This document shows, piece after piece, positions 10,671 to 22,459 of a DNA stretch of 64,000 bases. A program made the translations under genes and the position numbers. The stretch's first letter is position 1. Each line of letters opens with the position of its first letter. Source of the stretch: Sambucus nigra (taxonomy: Eukaryota > Streptophyta > Magnoliopsida > Dipsacales > Adoxaceae); contig OX422213.1 of assembly GCA_949130495.1 (NCBI GenBank), positions 536,843,467-536,907,466 on the forward strand, given 5' to 3'. A model generated the notes under the pieces. The model did no database searches, was not told where the DNA came from, and saw only the letters and a program-made list of their open reading frames with translations.

Positions 10671-12091
10671 GTCCCAAAAACAATTTGTTGAAAACTGAAT
10701 GGACAAACATTTAAACTTGCCGCAGCTCCCAAAAGATAAGTCGGCATCTTGTCGGTTAAAAAAAACTACAATTTATAAATTAATAAAGTCTCTTGTTAAA
10801 TATGGGGCCTCCAATTCAAAAGTTCACCTCTGACCCCTAAAATCTCAGGACCGGTATATAGAGCAGGTTCACAGTAAAAATCATTACGTGTGTTACCTTC
10901 TCTACTTCAATGCTTATATTGTGTGGTTTCACTCTCAAATTTCAACGATTTTTAACTAGTTTTGAAATGAAGAAGTAATATGTTCTAAAAACAATACCAG
11001 ATTAGCAGCTCATGATTAATTATTAGATCACTCAACCCCCTAAATTAAAGGGAATACCAAAAAGGAATAAGAACCAAGTCCAATTAATTTAAAACACAAA
11101 TAATCTAAAAAGGACACAAATTAACTAGTTTAATAAATATTGCATGGAGAAAAAGTTTTGAAGTAGATGTTTTATGAGTTCTTATAGAACTAGACAGTAT
11201 CTTACTTAATGTCGTTTAATACTTGGATCTAATTGAATTTTATTTTTATGAAGGGTGTATCATAACAGTTCTGGACATAGAAAATATGGGATTCCAGTTT
11301 TGTAAGTTCTTGGTGTCAATTCAAACACGGTAACTCTAAATAATGTATTAGGTTAGTGTCAAATCATTATACAAGAGTAATTGAACTATGCAAAACAAAA
11401 TTGGCTGATACTTAATATGAATATAAAATGAGATACATATGTTAAACATCATACTAGCATAAATAAAACACGATAGTTAAATTAGAAATGAAAGAAGTCA
11501 AGCTATATAAGTATAACGAAAACAAAAATGAGGCTGCTGATAAAATAGTTGGATAAAGACACCACCAAGAAGAAAGGAGTACAGATATATAGAAATGACG
11601 GTAAAAACATCACTGTTCTTCGCATATATTCGTGCAGATATCCAGGGAAGGGAAGGAAAGCAATTAAAACTTGTACTGTATGATAGGCGTTGATTAGAAA
11701 CTAGATGAAATACAAGTACACATGTATATATAAGTACAAAAATTAATATCAAAATTACGAAATCAAGAGAAAAGCATGGTATTATGCAGATGTGTTTACA
11801 GAAACGATGAACAACTTAAATATATCAAAATCGAATCAGTTGGTGAGATTTGATTCAGACCCAGAGAGAGAGAGATTTGCTAATTGAAACAATTAAAAAG
11901 ACAAAGATCATCGTACTTGATCTCTCGAGAATCACACCTTGTTTCTTAATGTCTTATTAATACCCAAACATGCAACAAAGTGCATAATATCAATGAACAC
12001 CCGTTAGAGTTACTTTTCTAAATTGACAAGGTGGTGAAAAAAGATATTACTTTTATATAAGTAATTTTTAGATTAAGATTAAGATACATAC
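10671..12091. other. Non-repetitive spacer, possible first intron of the MADS remnant
   Basis: AT-rich sequence between the Tat LTR and the MADS exon. I see no exon, ORF or repeat that can be supported. It directly follows the splice donor of the minus-strand MADS exon, so at least part may be former intron 1; SOC1-type genes usually have a long first intron. No K-box exon was found. Confidence 0.4.
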
Positions 12092-12261
12092 TTGGAGCTG
12101 GAAAACTCAGAAGGCCTTCCCTTTTGAGAGAAAATGATCAAAGCAACTTCTGCATCACACAGAACTGATAGCTCATACGCCTTCTTCAGCAGCCCATTTC
12201 GACGTCACTGCCTGCTTGTTGCATTCTCAATTCTTTTCATCTCGATTTTCCCACTCACCAT
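12092..12261 (-). pseudogene. SOC1/TM3-like MADS-box first exon, broken
   Basis: Read from the ATG at 12261, the translation begins MVSGKIEMKRIENATSRQ, then a TGA at 12205-12207, then [19 protein letters not shown], then [15 protein letters not shown] and a plant-like donor (AA|GTATGT) at 12091. This is the MADS DNA-binding domain of a type II MIKC factor. The KRIENATSRQ and FSQKGR context is closest to the SOC1/AGL20 group. Five residues (usually VTFSK) between TSRQ and RRNG are gone, replaced by the stop; a 12-nt loss keeps frame but creates TGA. The exon is 170 nt against about 182 in intact relatives (from memory). No later exons are recognisable to the left, where the Tat element begins 1.4 kb away. 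It reads as a pseudogene or a locus cut apart by transposons. Confidence 0.85.
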
Positions 12262-14122
12262 CTCCCACAAAATATAGTTAATAATAGGTCCATGTTTTAC
12301 CCTAGACAAAGATGACATAAAAAAAGATTTAAAAAGGACATGGGTGTCATGGAATACTCACCAAGAGTAGCAAGAACCCCAGAAATATAAGATTTGATGA
12401 ACTCAAAAAATTCTCAACCCAAAATACCCAAGATAATATACCAATCAAAACACTTCTATATCAAAATTTTCACAAACCCAAAACTTTTATGCACCTAATG
12501 GACAGGTTTATTATGCGAAATTTTGACACAATCCAAAAAAACCAAAGATAATTGACTCAACCAAAAAACAAATGTGTCAATTTTTTACTAGTGCAGTGTT
12601 ATCCCCAAGAAACGAAAACCTTTAAATACCAAAATTACAAATTCTATCTATTTTTATTTGAAGTGTTACTTTCAGAAGTTCTATCTAGATTCTTAACAAG
12701 AACAGTCACTACCCAGAAAACCCTAGAATATATGAGAGTTTGGTTGGTATGAAAAAAATTACAAAAACAGTCACAACCAAGAAAGATCATGACCACAAAA
12801 TCACATGGAGGCAGAGAAGAACAAATTTAACAAGAACAAAAAGGCATCGAAAGACACAGAAAGAATTAACAAAAATAAGTCCAGAAGGTCTCAAAGGATT
12901 TAAAGAATCAGCTACCCAATCCCAGAAATATATAAACAGAACAAAAGACATAAAGGATCTATTTTGTTTGTTGATGTATCAACCTCTTTAGTTCCAGACC
13001 ACAACAGTCAATTCTTCCATACTCCTCATATACATCTCTTATCTGTATCAGTGTATCTAAACTCTTACCCTTCAAAAATAGAAAAGCACAAAAAAAGTAA
13101 CCATAAATATAAGAACTTGAAAGCCTCATATATATCTCTTATTATCTTGTTTGGGTAAATTTCGGAATAGGACAGGAAAGATAAACTATTTTTAGGAAAA
13201 GCCATAGTACTACTACTAGTAGTATTGAAATGCTTTAAACAAAACAGCATAAGAAATTATACGAACTGCAGTAGGCCCCATCACGTGGCTCACCTTTTTT
13301 TGGCGTATCAGCCCTTTAAGTCTTTTGAGTTTTCTTTTATGATATGGATTTTGATATTAATATTAATATAGTACTTATTTAGTCGTAGCTGATTTTATTA
13401 CAGGAACTATTTCATGCCATTGACCTAGCCAAATCCTTTGAGAATATACATTCCACATATCCGAATCTTTTAGAGTTATATACAGCTTTTGAAGTATAAA
13501 CGATATGGGATTAAGGTTATCTTTTCAATTAATAAAATGAGGAGAAATGTACAAGAACATCTCTAATGGGTACAATAATACCCTTCACGTGTCAGTTGAA
13601 ATGGAGCCTAAATTCAGGTCTACAAGTGTATTATACATTTGATGAATGGATACAATATGAAAGTGTAAATTTTTCATTCTAACTACCCACTAAAGTAACT
13701 AAAAATCTACCTACAAATGATTCGAGTTTTCAATTGTGAAAGGGGACCATTAAAACAGTCCAATATCAGGATAAAACATGCAAGTTCATTTTGGGACAAT
13801 ATTTGCAAAATACCAACCTTTAAGTTTATTAGCGTAATCGAAAAAAATAATTGTTTGTCTTATTTCAACTTTTAAATTTAGGGCACATGCTAATTATGTT
13901 ATTCAACATTGTGTCGTATGATTCTTGTTTTTACTCACAACTTATGTTTACATGAATAAAATGTTAAACAATAAGATTAAACTAAATTTCATCTTGGATA
14001 ATTAGGTGAGTTATCTAAATGCACAAAAAGGAAACAATCGCACAATGCAATGATATACGAGGGAAAAAACCCTATAACGGGTAAACCTCATGTCGAATGA
14101 ACGAAAAATGAAATATGGAAGG
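12262..14122. other. Spacer upstream of the MADS remnant
   Basis: AT-rich, no supported exon. Small ORFs between 12550 and 13160 have lysine/threonine-rich, low-complexity translations and no recognisable domain. A CACGTG core occurs at 13282-13287. The segment could hold the old promoter and 5' UTR of the MADS gene, but no promoter element can be assigned. Confidence 0.4.
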
Positions 14123-14474
14123 TGTGAAGCCCCGATTCTGGGTGTCAATGCGGAAAACTTTTTTCTACATTGATTTCATTTAAGAAAATCCTTTTTTTCA
14201 ATGAAATCATGTTTCTACATTTTTATCGTAAAATTCATTTAATTTGGTTAGTGAAATGATGTCCAGTTTACTTATAAAAACACTAAAAACAGTTTTGCTA
14301 ATTTCGTAGAGTAAATAACAATTAAAGAAAGTCTGCGTCATCCTGTCTTATTAGAAACCAAATTGAAAGCACTTCCAAATTGTTCCAAATTACTTAGTCA
14401 AAAGTACAACTTAAATTACACATTTAAAATGTAAATCCTTCCTTACCTCTTACGAGTTCCTTGCATTTTATCTT

Positions 14475-14869
14475 TGATAACTTTTATAATGAAACACCTG
14501 AATGCAGTTAGGAAACAATATTGAACTTACGATATTGTATTCAAAGATATGGAGCTGTTATATGAATAACAAAAGCTCACTCCTCCCTGTACATGCACAC
14601 GCTGCACTATTTATAAAATATAGCCAACATGGAAGTATACAACGGATAGTTAAATGATTTGCATGAGAATAGCAACAGTTCCTTTGACAAGGTCTATAAT
14701 GTTGAATTGTCAAAGCTGCCAGCACAATAGGAACGTTATGAAGACTTCCAGTATAATAGGAACTGCTATACCAACTTTGAATAGGTAAAGGTTAGCTGCC
14801 GAACTGTCCAGGTTAGCTGCCGAACTGTCCTTAATTATAGCAGCACATGTGAGAACGGTTATTCTATCA
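14475..14869 (-). repeat. 3' LTR of Copia-1 (395 bp)
   Basis: It differs from the other LTR at three positions by eye (within GCCAACATGG, GCTGCCAGCAC and the first AGCTGCCGAACTG). It contains a 21-bp tandem pair, AGGTTAGCTGCCGAACTGTCC, at 14789-14809 and 14810-14830. TATAAATA on the minus strand is at 14608-14615. Confidence 0.95.
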
Positions 14870-14879
14870 TTCCCCCCTC
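14870..14879 (-). other. Polypurine tract of Copia-1
   Basis: GAGGGGGGAA on the minus strand, directly abutting the 3' LTR at 14869. This is the expected site of plus-strand priming. Confidence 0.9.
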
Positions 14880-17800
14880 AAACTTGATGTGGGTAAAGGC
14901 CATACACCAAGTTTGAAACGAAAATTCAAGGAAGAAGGTGTGGATAAAGGTTTGGTAAAGATGTCGGCAAGTTGATGTTTCGATGAAATATACTGAGTGA
15001 TTAAATCTCCGGAAGCAACTTTTTCCCGAACAAAGTGATAATCTAATTCAATATGTTTGGTGCGAGCATGTAACACCGGATTTATGGGCATGTAGATAGC
15101 ACTTATGTTGTCACAAAATAAAGTAGGTGGTGTAACTTGACGGACACCAATTTCTTGAAGAACTGAAGAAACTCATGTGAGCTCAGCAGTGGCTGCTGCC
15201 ATAGACCGATATTCCGCTTCACAACTAGAACAAGAAACAGTAGGTTGTTTCTTAGAGGACCAGGAGATACAATTTGCACCGAGAAAAATACAAAACCCGG
15301 ATGTAGATCTTCTTGTAGTTGGACATCCGGCCCAATCCGCATCCGAGAATCCATAGAGAGAGAGAGTTGATTGTTGAAGAAATTTCAAACCATAAGAGAT
15401 TGTGCCTTTTAGGTATCGAAGTAGTCTTTTAACTTGAGCTAGATGAGAAGTAGTGGGAGCATGCATATGTTGGCACAGACTGTTGACCGTGTGAGCAATA
15501 TCTGGACGAGTAAGACACAAGTATTGTAAGGCCCCAACTAGAGATCGATAGTCAGTTGGATTAGAGAGCAGAGTAGCAGTAGCATTGGTTGATTCTCTTT
15601 GAAGAGAAGGCGTTATAGCAGGGTTGGCATGAGTCATGTTGGCTTGAGCAAGAAGTTTCTCTATGTAGTTACTTTGATTTAGCTGAAAATCTCCAGGAAT
15701 AGAAACGAGTTGCAGTCCAAGAAAATAGTTTAGAGCTCCTAGATCTTTAATAGCAAAACCTGTACTTAATTTTGTAACGAAACTTTGAAGAAGATGAGAT
15801 TGACTGCCGGTGATTAGAATATCATCTACATATAGTAATAAAAGAATAATACCAAAAGATGAATGGTAAATAAATAAAGAAGAGTCTGCCCTACTACATA
15901 CAAACCCATAATTGATAAGGAATGTGCTAAATTTATCAAACCAAGCTCTAGGAGCTTGTTTAAGACCATAAATAGCTTTTCGTAGTGCACAAATATGAAG
16001 GGGATACAAAGGATGAATAAAACCAGGTGGTTGTTTCATATAGACTTGTTCTTGCAAATTTCCATGTAAGAAAGCATTCTTTACATCTAATTGTTTTATG
16101 CACCATCCATGGGTTATGGCGATAGAGAGAACAATTCGAATAGTAGTGGGTTTTATCACAGGACTAAAGGTGTCTGAAAATTCAATTCCTTCTACTTGAT
16201 TATACCCTTGAGCTACCAACCTTGCTTTATATCTTTCAATACTTCCATCCGGTTTTAATTTGATTTTATAAATCCATTTTGATCCAATTAAATGCATATG
16301 TGGTTGTTTAGGGATAAGAGTCCAAGTGTGATTTTTGTGGAGAGCAGTAAGTTCCTCGTGCATAGCCGTAACCCATTTGGGATCAGAGAAAGCTTCTTTG
16401 TAATTTTTAGGTTCGGGAGGTAACGTAAGCGTGGTTTGAAGAGCGGTAAGAGAAGAGGGATTAGACATTTGTTTTGATTTGGATCGAGTTAGCATATGAT
16501 GTTTATTTGGAATTATGGGAGTTGGGTCAAAGTTTAAAGGTATAGATAGTTGAATACCCTCCGGGTTGTAAATGGTGTTAGTTGGAATAAAATGAGTAGG
16601 TGTACTATGTAAAGAGATGGGGGTTTTAGGACTGTTGAAAAGGCAAGGTGATGAGGATTTAGTATTGTCTTTTGCAGGTGGATTTAAATGATGTGAAGTA
16701 ATTGTGGGACTAGATTGCATGATAGGTTAACTGGGTAAAGTAGTCCCATATTCATTTAGGCTAGCGCTATTATCCACTGAAAATTTACTGGATAAAAGGT
16801 TAGCCTTTACATTTGTTGAGTTAATAGGACAAGATGTTGTTTGTTCTTGTGCTACAACAGGGGAAAGAGAAGTATGATTGTCGCGTGTAGGATTTTCTTT
16901 TGTATTAGTTGGATTGTTTAATTGACCTAGAGGTAGCGAGGGTGTTGGTGTTAGGTTTGTAAAAGTTACGCGATCAGTGTTGGGTGGTAACATAGTGCCA
17001 TTCAACACTGATGCAGAGATTTGGTTTGTGTGAGAAAACTTTTCTTTATCCCTGACTTCTAAAAATTCAGAATAGGTTGTCATATCAGTTCTTTGTTCAC
17101 TAGAATTCATATATCTATCGGGTGTTACATAAGGTAGTATAGTTTCATCAAAAACAACATGTTTTGACACATACACTCTTCTTGTAGAGGGATAATAACA
17201 CCTATATCCCTTATGTAATGAGCTATATCCAATGAAGACACAAGGAAAAGAATTAGGGGAAAATTTATGTTGAGTTTTTCCTCTAAGATATGGAAAGCAT
17301 CTACATCCAAATACCTTAAGAGAGTCATAGCAAGGTTGCTTACCATACAACTTAAAAAGAGGAGTTTGTTTATTCAGTTTGGAAGATGGTAGTCTATTGA
17401 TGAGATATATTGCAGTTAGAAAAGCATCAACCCAAAGATACAAAGGTATTTTAGCATATAGCATAAGGGTTAAAGCAGTTTCAACAATGTGTCTATGCTT
17501 TCTTTCAGCAACTCCATTTTGTTCAGGTGTGTCTGGACAAGAAATTTGTCTAAGTATTCCATGGTCATGTAAGTGTTTAATAAAAACATTACTTGAAAAT
17601 TCTCCTCCTCCATCACATTGAATTTTTTTTATTTTCTTATCAAACTGAGTTTCAACCATGTTTTGAAATTTTAGAAAAGTTTCATAAAAATCAGATTTGT
17701 TTTTAAGAGGGAACAACCAAGTATATCTTGAATAATCATCTATAAATACGACATAATACTTCATATTTTGAGATGAACTGATGGGAGCCGGTCCCCATAA

Positions 17801-19524
17801 ATCGGAATGAATTTTAGCAAGAGGTTCTAAAGAAATTTTATCATTCAAATTAAAGGGATGCTTACAACTCTTTCCCATTTGACAAGAAACACAAACAGTA
17901 GAGGTTTTATTCCAATGTGTAACATCAAGACACTTATTTCTAGATAAAAATTTTAAAGTTTGGCTACTAGGATGCCCTAGTCTCATGTGCCAAATATCAT
18001 CACTACTCTTATTCCCTTGATTTGCAAATAATGCGTGAAAGTTGTTTTCATCAAAGGCATATAGAGACCCTTGTTTAGTTCCTTTGGCCATCACTCGTTT
18101 GGTCTTCTTGTCCTTAACAACAAAATCATTGTCAGTAAATTCAAGAGTGCATTCATTTTCTCTAGCAAGTTGAGACACAGAAATAAGTGATTTTTTAAGT
18201 TTTGGGACAACAAGAACATCTTTAAGGGTGAGTCCACTTATTTTCTTTTCACCCACATGTGTGATGTCTAATTGAGATCCATCACCTATTACTACTTTAT
18301 TATTACCAAAATATGGTTTTAAATTTGAAATGTTACCTGTTGTGTTCGTCATATGAGTAGAAGCACCTGAGTCCACATACATGTTATGTTCAAGGGGATA
18401 TTGTTGGGTAGCCATCATTGCTTGTGTGTTACCTGGGGCACCAACAGAGAAATCCCACCTATAGTAACATGTTAGTGCTTTGTGTTTGTTGGATCCACAA
18501 ATTTGGCACTCCACTTGTGTTGTGGGATTTTCTTGTCTATGTTGTGATTGATTTGTGTTTCTGAAATTTATTCCTTCTGGATGGAAAAGCCGTGGGTTTT
18601 GTCCCATGCCTTGCATTGTGTCGGTTTGACGAAAATGATTGCTTCCATACCTGCCATTTTGATTAAAAAAAGAAGCAGTGTTAGGATAATAACCTGCTGG
18701 TCGAAATCCACGGCCTCTTGAATTGTAGTTTCCTCCAAAATATCCTCCATAGTTGCCTCTGCCTCTATTTTGTCTTCCTCTTCCTCTACTATTTCCTTGA
18801 TATCCTCCTCTTTGCGCCGTAAAAGCATAGGAGGAATCCATAGTGGATGTATGTTCTTGCGAAGTAGGTGTTGCTTCTTTTTCTTCTCTCATATCAAAAC
18901 CTCTTAAAGCGGTTATGAGTTGTCCAAGTGTTGGATACAGGGGTTTTCCAATCATAACAGTACGAAAAGTTTTATATTTAACTCCCAACCCTTGGACAAA
19001 ACTGATAACTTTAGAATCTTCATCCAAAGGTTTGTTAATGGCCATAAGTCCATCACAAATTTCTTTGAATGTTTTGACATAATCATCAATGGTTTTTCCT
19101 TCCATTGATAAATTACGCAATTGTTCTTTGAGAGAAAATTCCTTTTCTTTTGAAACTTGAAGATACCGATCTTCTAGAGTTTGCCATATTTGTTTGGCAG
19201 TATTGCAACCCACTATTAAATACATAGATTCGTCACTCATTGTGCCCGAAATCCAACTTCTTAAAAGATAATCTTTTTCTTCCCAAACAGCATATGTAGA
19301 TAGCTCCGTGTCCACTTCTTTGTTCTTTCCACTTGTAGGAGGCATAGGTGGCTCATCATAAAGAAAATGAGTCACTTTTAAAGACTGAATTAGCTGCAAC
19401 ATTTGAGTTCTCCAAATAAGATAATTTGAGGGTTTAAGCTTCATGGGACAAATGGCTATTAACTGATGAAGAGAGCTCAAAGAGAGACTCAACCCAGATG
19501 AAGTCATTTGTGAAGAACCACTAT

Positions 19525-19536
19525 GCTCTGATACCA
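19525..19536 (-). other. Primer-binding site of Copia-1 (tRNA-iMet type)
   Basis: TGGTATCAGAGC on the minus strand begins at the base next to the 5' LTR. It is the common copia PBS complementary to the initiator Met tRNA 3' end. Confidence 0.95.
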
Positions 19537-19931
19537 TGATAACTTTTATAATGAAACACCTGAATGCAGTTAGGAAACAATATTGAACTTACGATATTGT
19601 ATTCAAAGATATGGAGCTGTTATATGAATAACAAAAGCTCACTCCTCCCTGTACATGCACACGCTGCACTATTTATAAAATATAGCCAGCATGGAAGTAT
19701 ACAACGGATAGTTAAATGATTTGCATGAGAATAGCAACAGTTCCTTTGACAAGGTCTATAATGTTGAATTGTCAAAGCTGCAAGCACAATAGGAACGTTA
19801 TGAAGACTTCCAGTATAATAGGAACTGCTATACCAACTTTGAATAGGTAAAGGTTAGCTGTCGAACTGTCCAGGTTAGCTGCCGAACTGTCCTTAATTAT
19901 AGCAGCACATGTGAGAACGGTTATTCTATCA
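19537..19931 (-). repeat. 5' LTR of Copia-1 (395 bp)
   Basis: Same length as the 14475-14869 copy, with about 99% identity by eye. The predicted TATAAATA is at 19670-19677 on the minus strand and would drive the element's transcript. Confidence 0.95.
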
Positions 19932-19954
19932 ATCTTTCCCCGAAGTACCCGCGC

Positions 19955-19974
19955 GGGGGGGGGGGGGGGGGGGG
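19955..19974. repeat. Run of 20 G
   Basis: Twenty consecutive G follow GCGC, just right of Copia-1, inside the left LTR of Gypsy-1. The right LTR has GAGGGTGGGGGGTGGG at the matching place (around 40225), so an ancestral G-rich tract has expanded. Length in the assembly may be unreliable. Confidence 0.9.
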
Positions 19975-20307
19975 TCAAAAGTTATGGTGAGAACATGTGC
20001 CCAGTAGAAGAAATACTAGCAGAGTAATATATACAAAAGAATATCTATACATATAAAGTATATTTTAGCAATTATGAAATCATTCTTCATTTGATTTAGT
20101 GTTCGCATGCAGTTGTATTGTAACTGTGCAATTGAAGCTTGATTATGCCACCCAGGTGATGGTCCCACTCACTCAATCTTCTATTTAACACTACCAAATT
20201 CCCGTTAATTTAATCATTAATGTATTTTCTCATTTTTTAAGTTGTTTCATAAACTTTCATTTACATTAGTGAGGGTCGTGCTCAAAATTATCTTTTCACT
20301 TGATCAA

Positions 20308-20786
20308 TGTTCTAAAAAACGCGAGGCATCGACGCCAAGCCTTATGCCTTAGAAGTCTAGGAGGCCTTAGGCGTAAAAACGGCGTGAAAATACGTTAATT
20401 CTTTTTTAAATATATTTTAATATTTTTAACTATAACAAGGCTACTGAAAATACTAAAATGGTACATACCTTAAAATATATCTGAATATATGCAAACTAAA
20501 ATACTATTATTTTTAAATACTAAGAAAAAAACGCCCGTTTTTTTGGAAGAAAGGCAGAAAGGTTTGGGATACCATTTGTCTTTTGATTGTTTTGAATGAG
20601 ATATTGGTGCGATTTTTTAAAAAAGTCTTTAAAAGGCGATATCGTTTCACTAAATCATTTTTATTTAAAAAAATGCTCCTTAAGCCTTTACCAAGAATAA
20701 GGCGTAAAAAGCTTAAGACAAGACATTTCTCCCAAGCCTCAAGCGTTGGCGCGCCTAGGAGGACCCTATGCGCGCCTTTTAGAACA
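20308..20786. mobile_element. Small non-autonomous TIR element (MULE- or foldback-like MITE)
   Basis: This 479-bp insertion is in the left LTR of Gypsy-1 and absent at the matching place of the right LTR (around 40570-40590). Its ends are inverted: TGTTCTAAAA at the left, and TTTTAGAACA at the right, followed inward on both sides by GCG-rich sequence (AACGCGAGGC / TGCGCGCC). Flanks CACTTGATCAA and CACTTAATTGA may be a degraded 11-bp duplication, closest to Mutator-like elements. Internal GCCTTAGGCGT-like motifs are common in plant MITEs. No coding capacity. Confidence 0.65.
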
Positions 20787-21269
20787 TTACACTTAATTGA
20801 TCGGGGTGCCATTCCATGAGTGTTATATGAACTTTTATCGACTTCTACCAATTCACAATATGCTCCTGGTCAGTGTTTTAGGGTTTAAACATTAAGTCGC
20901 GCCTGAGGGCTCCAGGCTCTTCTTAAATTTCTCGATTACCTCGAGTGCCTTTAATTTGTTACATTTTTGTAACCCTTTTCATTATTCCATTTATTTTCCC
21001 ATTTGTTTTATCCATTATTTTATACCTTAGCAGAGTTCACTTTACCCAGGGACCAGACTATCCCCGACAAACTTTATTTTCAAGTTTCACAATATTGCAA
21101 AATACTCGTTTTCATTCTTGACTCGACTTGATGTTTTACTTTAGAAAACAAATTATATTTAACAACTCTCGGTGAAACTTAATGATTTAATTTCAATTCC
21201 ATTTCCGTGAAACTTTTGCATTCAGTTTCATTATTCGTAAACACTAGTAAACCTTTTTTACCATTACTT

Positions 21270-21482
21270 TGTCAGAATACTTCTCTTAACCTTTACATTT
21301 CCAAATACTAGTTTTAACCCTCTCTAAATATTACTTTTGATCTTTACTTTTCAAATACCACTTTTCACCTTTACTTTCTAAAATACTAGTTTTGACCTTT
21401 ACTTTTTAAAGTATAAGTTTTCACCTTTACTTTTTAAAAAATATCACCTTTTTCCTTTACTTTCCAAAATACTAGTTTTCTT
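21270..21482. repeat. LTR-internal minisatellite, left copy
   Basis: About seven degenerate ~28-30-bp units of the form CCTTTACTTTC-AAAATACTAGTTTT. The same array occurs in the right LTR at about 41055-41345, so it was part of the Gypsy-1 LTR before insertion. Copy number differs between the LTRs. Confidence 0.75.
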
Positions 21483-22459
21483 CACATTATTTAGAGCTAA
21501 CGTTCTATTTACCTTCTAATTTTGTTTAAGAACTTTATACTTGAGTCCATACTTTGCATAAAATGATATATTTGGTAAAAATCGGACATTAGCTTTTTCA
21601 AGACTATTCTTTTGCAATTTTATAATTTTACATTTTTGACTTTGTATTCTTATCATTTTATAGGTAAATAGTACTTATATTTCATGTTTTACCTCAAAAT
21701 TTTATTATTTTTACTTTAGTCGCTCAATTCTTAAGCTTCTTAAACTTTCTTAAATAAAGTAATGTCATTTTATGTGAGTAGTATGATGATTTTTCCCAAG
21801 TCATTATTTCATCTTTAAATATTTGTTTAAACGTGTTATCGATAAATTAAACTCATTTCCCATAACTACATATGATTTTCTTCAAGAATGAAGGGATTTA
21901 CACCAAGAAAATCCATATATGCATCTTAACATTTCTTCTTCATGTTCAACTTAACATTTGACATGAAATAACTAGTGTAAACATGATTTTCATAAGGTAT
22001 TACCTTAAACATTTTGAAAATTTAACTTAATTATAACTTTAACTTTTAACTCTTGAACATAAAATTATAGGTAGTGATAATAAGCATAAATAGTCTTGTA
22101 AATTACACATATATACATATAACGATCATGCTTGGATTTAAACTGAAAAATAGTGTAGAATCCCTATCTCTTAAGTATATAAATTATTCGAAGACGAGGT
22201 AGATTTTTTTTACAATAAGCTTCTAGCTCCAACCTCCTTGCAACTTTTCTTCTCCACATTAATACCATTAATACCCTCCTTAGCTCTTGATAATTGAAGG
22301 GTGGAATGGTCGTCTTGCAAACTTGATATATAAAGATGTTTATGTGGACTTAAGCTAATAAAATGGGTGAGAGAGAAGACTCAAGGGTCTTGGTGTTTAT
22401 AGATGTTTTGCTTCTACGAAAATGAGGTGAGTTATGATGATAAAGTCTTTCACTCCTCT

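Larger units (their letters stand above)
14867..19537 (-). pseudogene. Copia-1 gag-pol polyprotein, two nonsense codons
   Basis: One frame of 1557 codons on the minus strand carries stops at 16727-16729 (TAA, codon 937) and 15173-15175 (TGA, codon 1455); no frameshift is seen. Domains: UBN2-type gag with KLKPSNYLIWRTQ; Arg/Gly-rich linker; zinc knuckle CQICGSNKHKALTC; protease DSGAS (D389); integrase with GHPSSQTLK and CVSCQMGK, then IHSDLWGP, QCDGGGEFSS and PEQNGVAERKHRHIVE; RT with YVDDILITGS (Y1236); RNase H with SDADWAGC, SCEAEYRSMA and ADIFTKPL. The first stop falls in the variable integrase-RT linker. The second replaces a probable Trp in the RNase H. The first ATG (19535-19537) overlaps the LTR/PBS junction, so the first residues (MVSEH) are encoded by the primer-binding site; a later Met (MTSSG) may be the real start. 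The final TGA is the first three bases of the 3' LTR. Confidence 0.95.
14475..19931 (-). mobile_element. Copia-1: complete Ty1-copia element with 5-bp target duplication
   Basis: The element is 5457 bp with two 395-bp LTRs (TGATAAC...TCTATCA), flanked by ATCTT at 14470-14474 and again at 19932-19936. PBS, PPT and a single long pol frame are all present in minus orientation. It sits in the left LTR of Gypsy-1: the sequence on either side (TTCCTTGCATTTT / TCCCCGAAGTACCC) is continuous with the matching right-LTR segment near 40190-40220. Its size and short LTRs suit the Ale/Retrofit lineage, which is tentative. Confidence 0.96.

Noticed and set aside
12552..13158. ORFs of 66-83 codons upstream of the MADS remnant
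   Set aside because: Low-complexity Lys/Thr-rich translations, no domain, no splice or start context; length expected by chance in AT-rich DNA.
20513..20851. 112- and 78-codon ORFs around 20513-20851
   Set aside because: They lie inside and across the end of the TIR element and reflect its GC-rich motifs.
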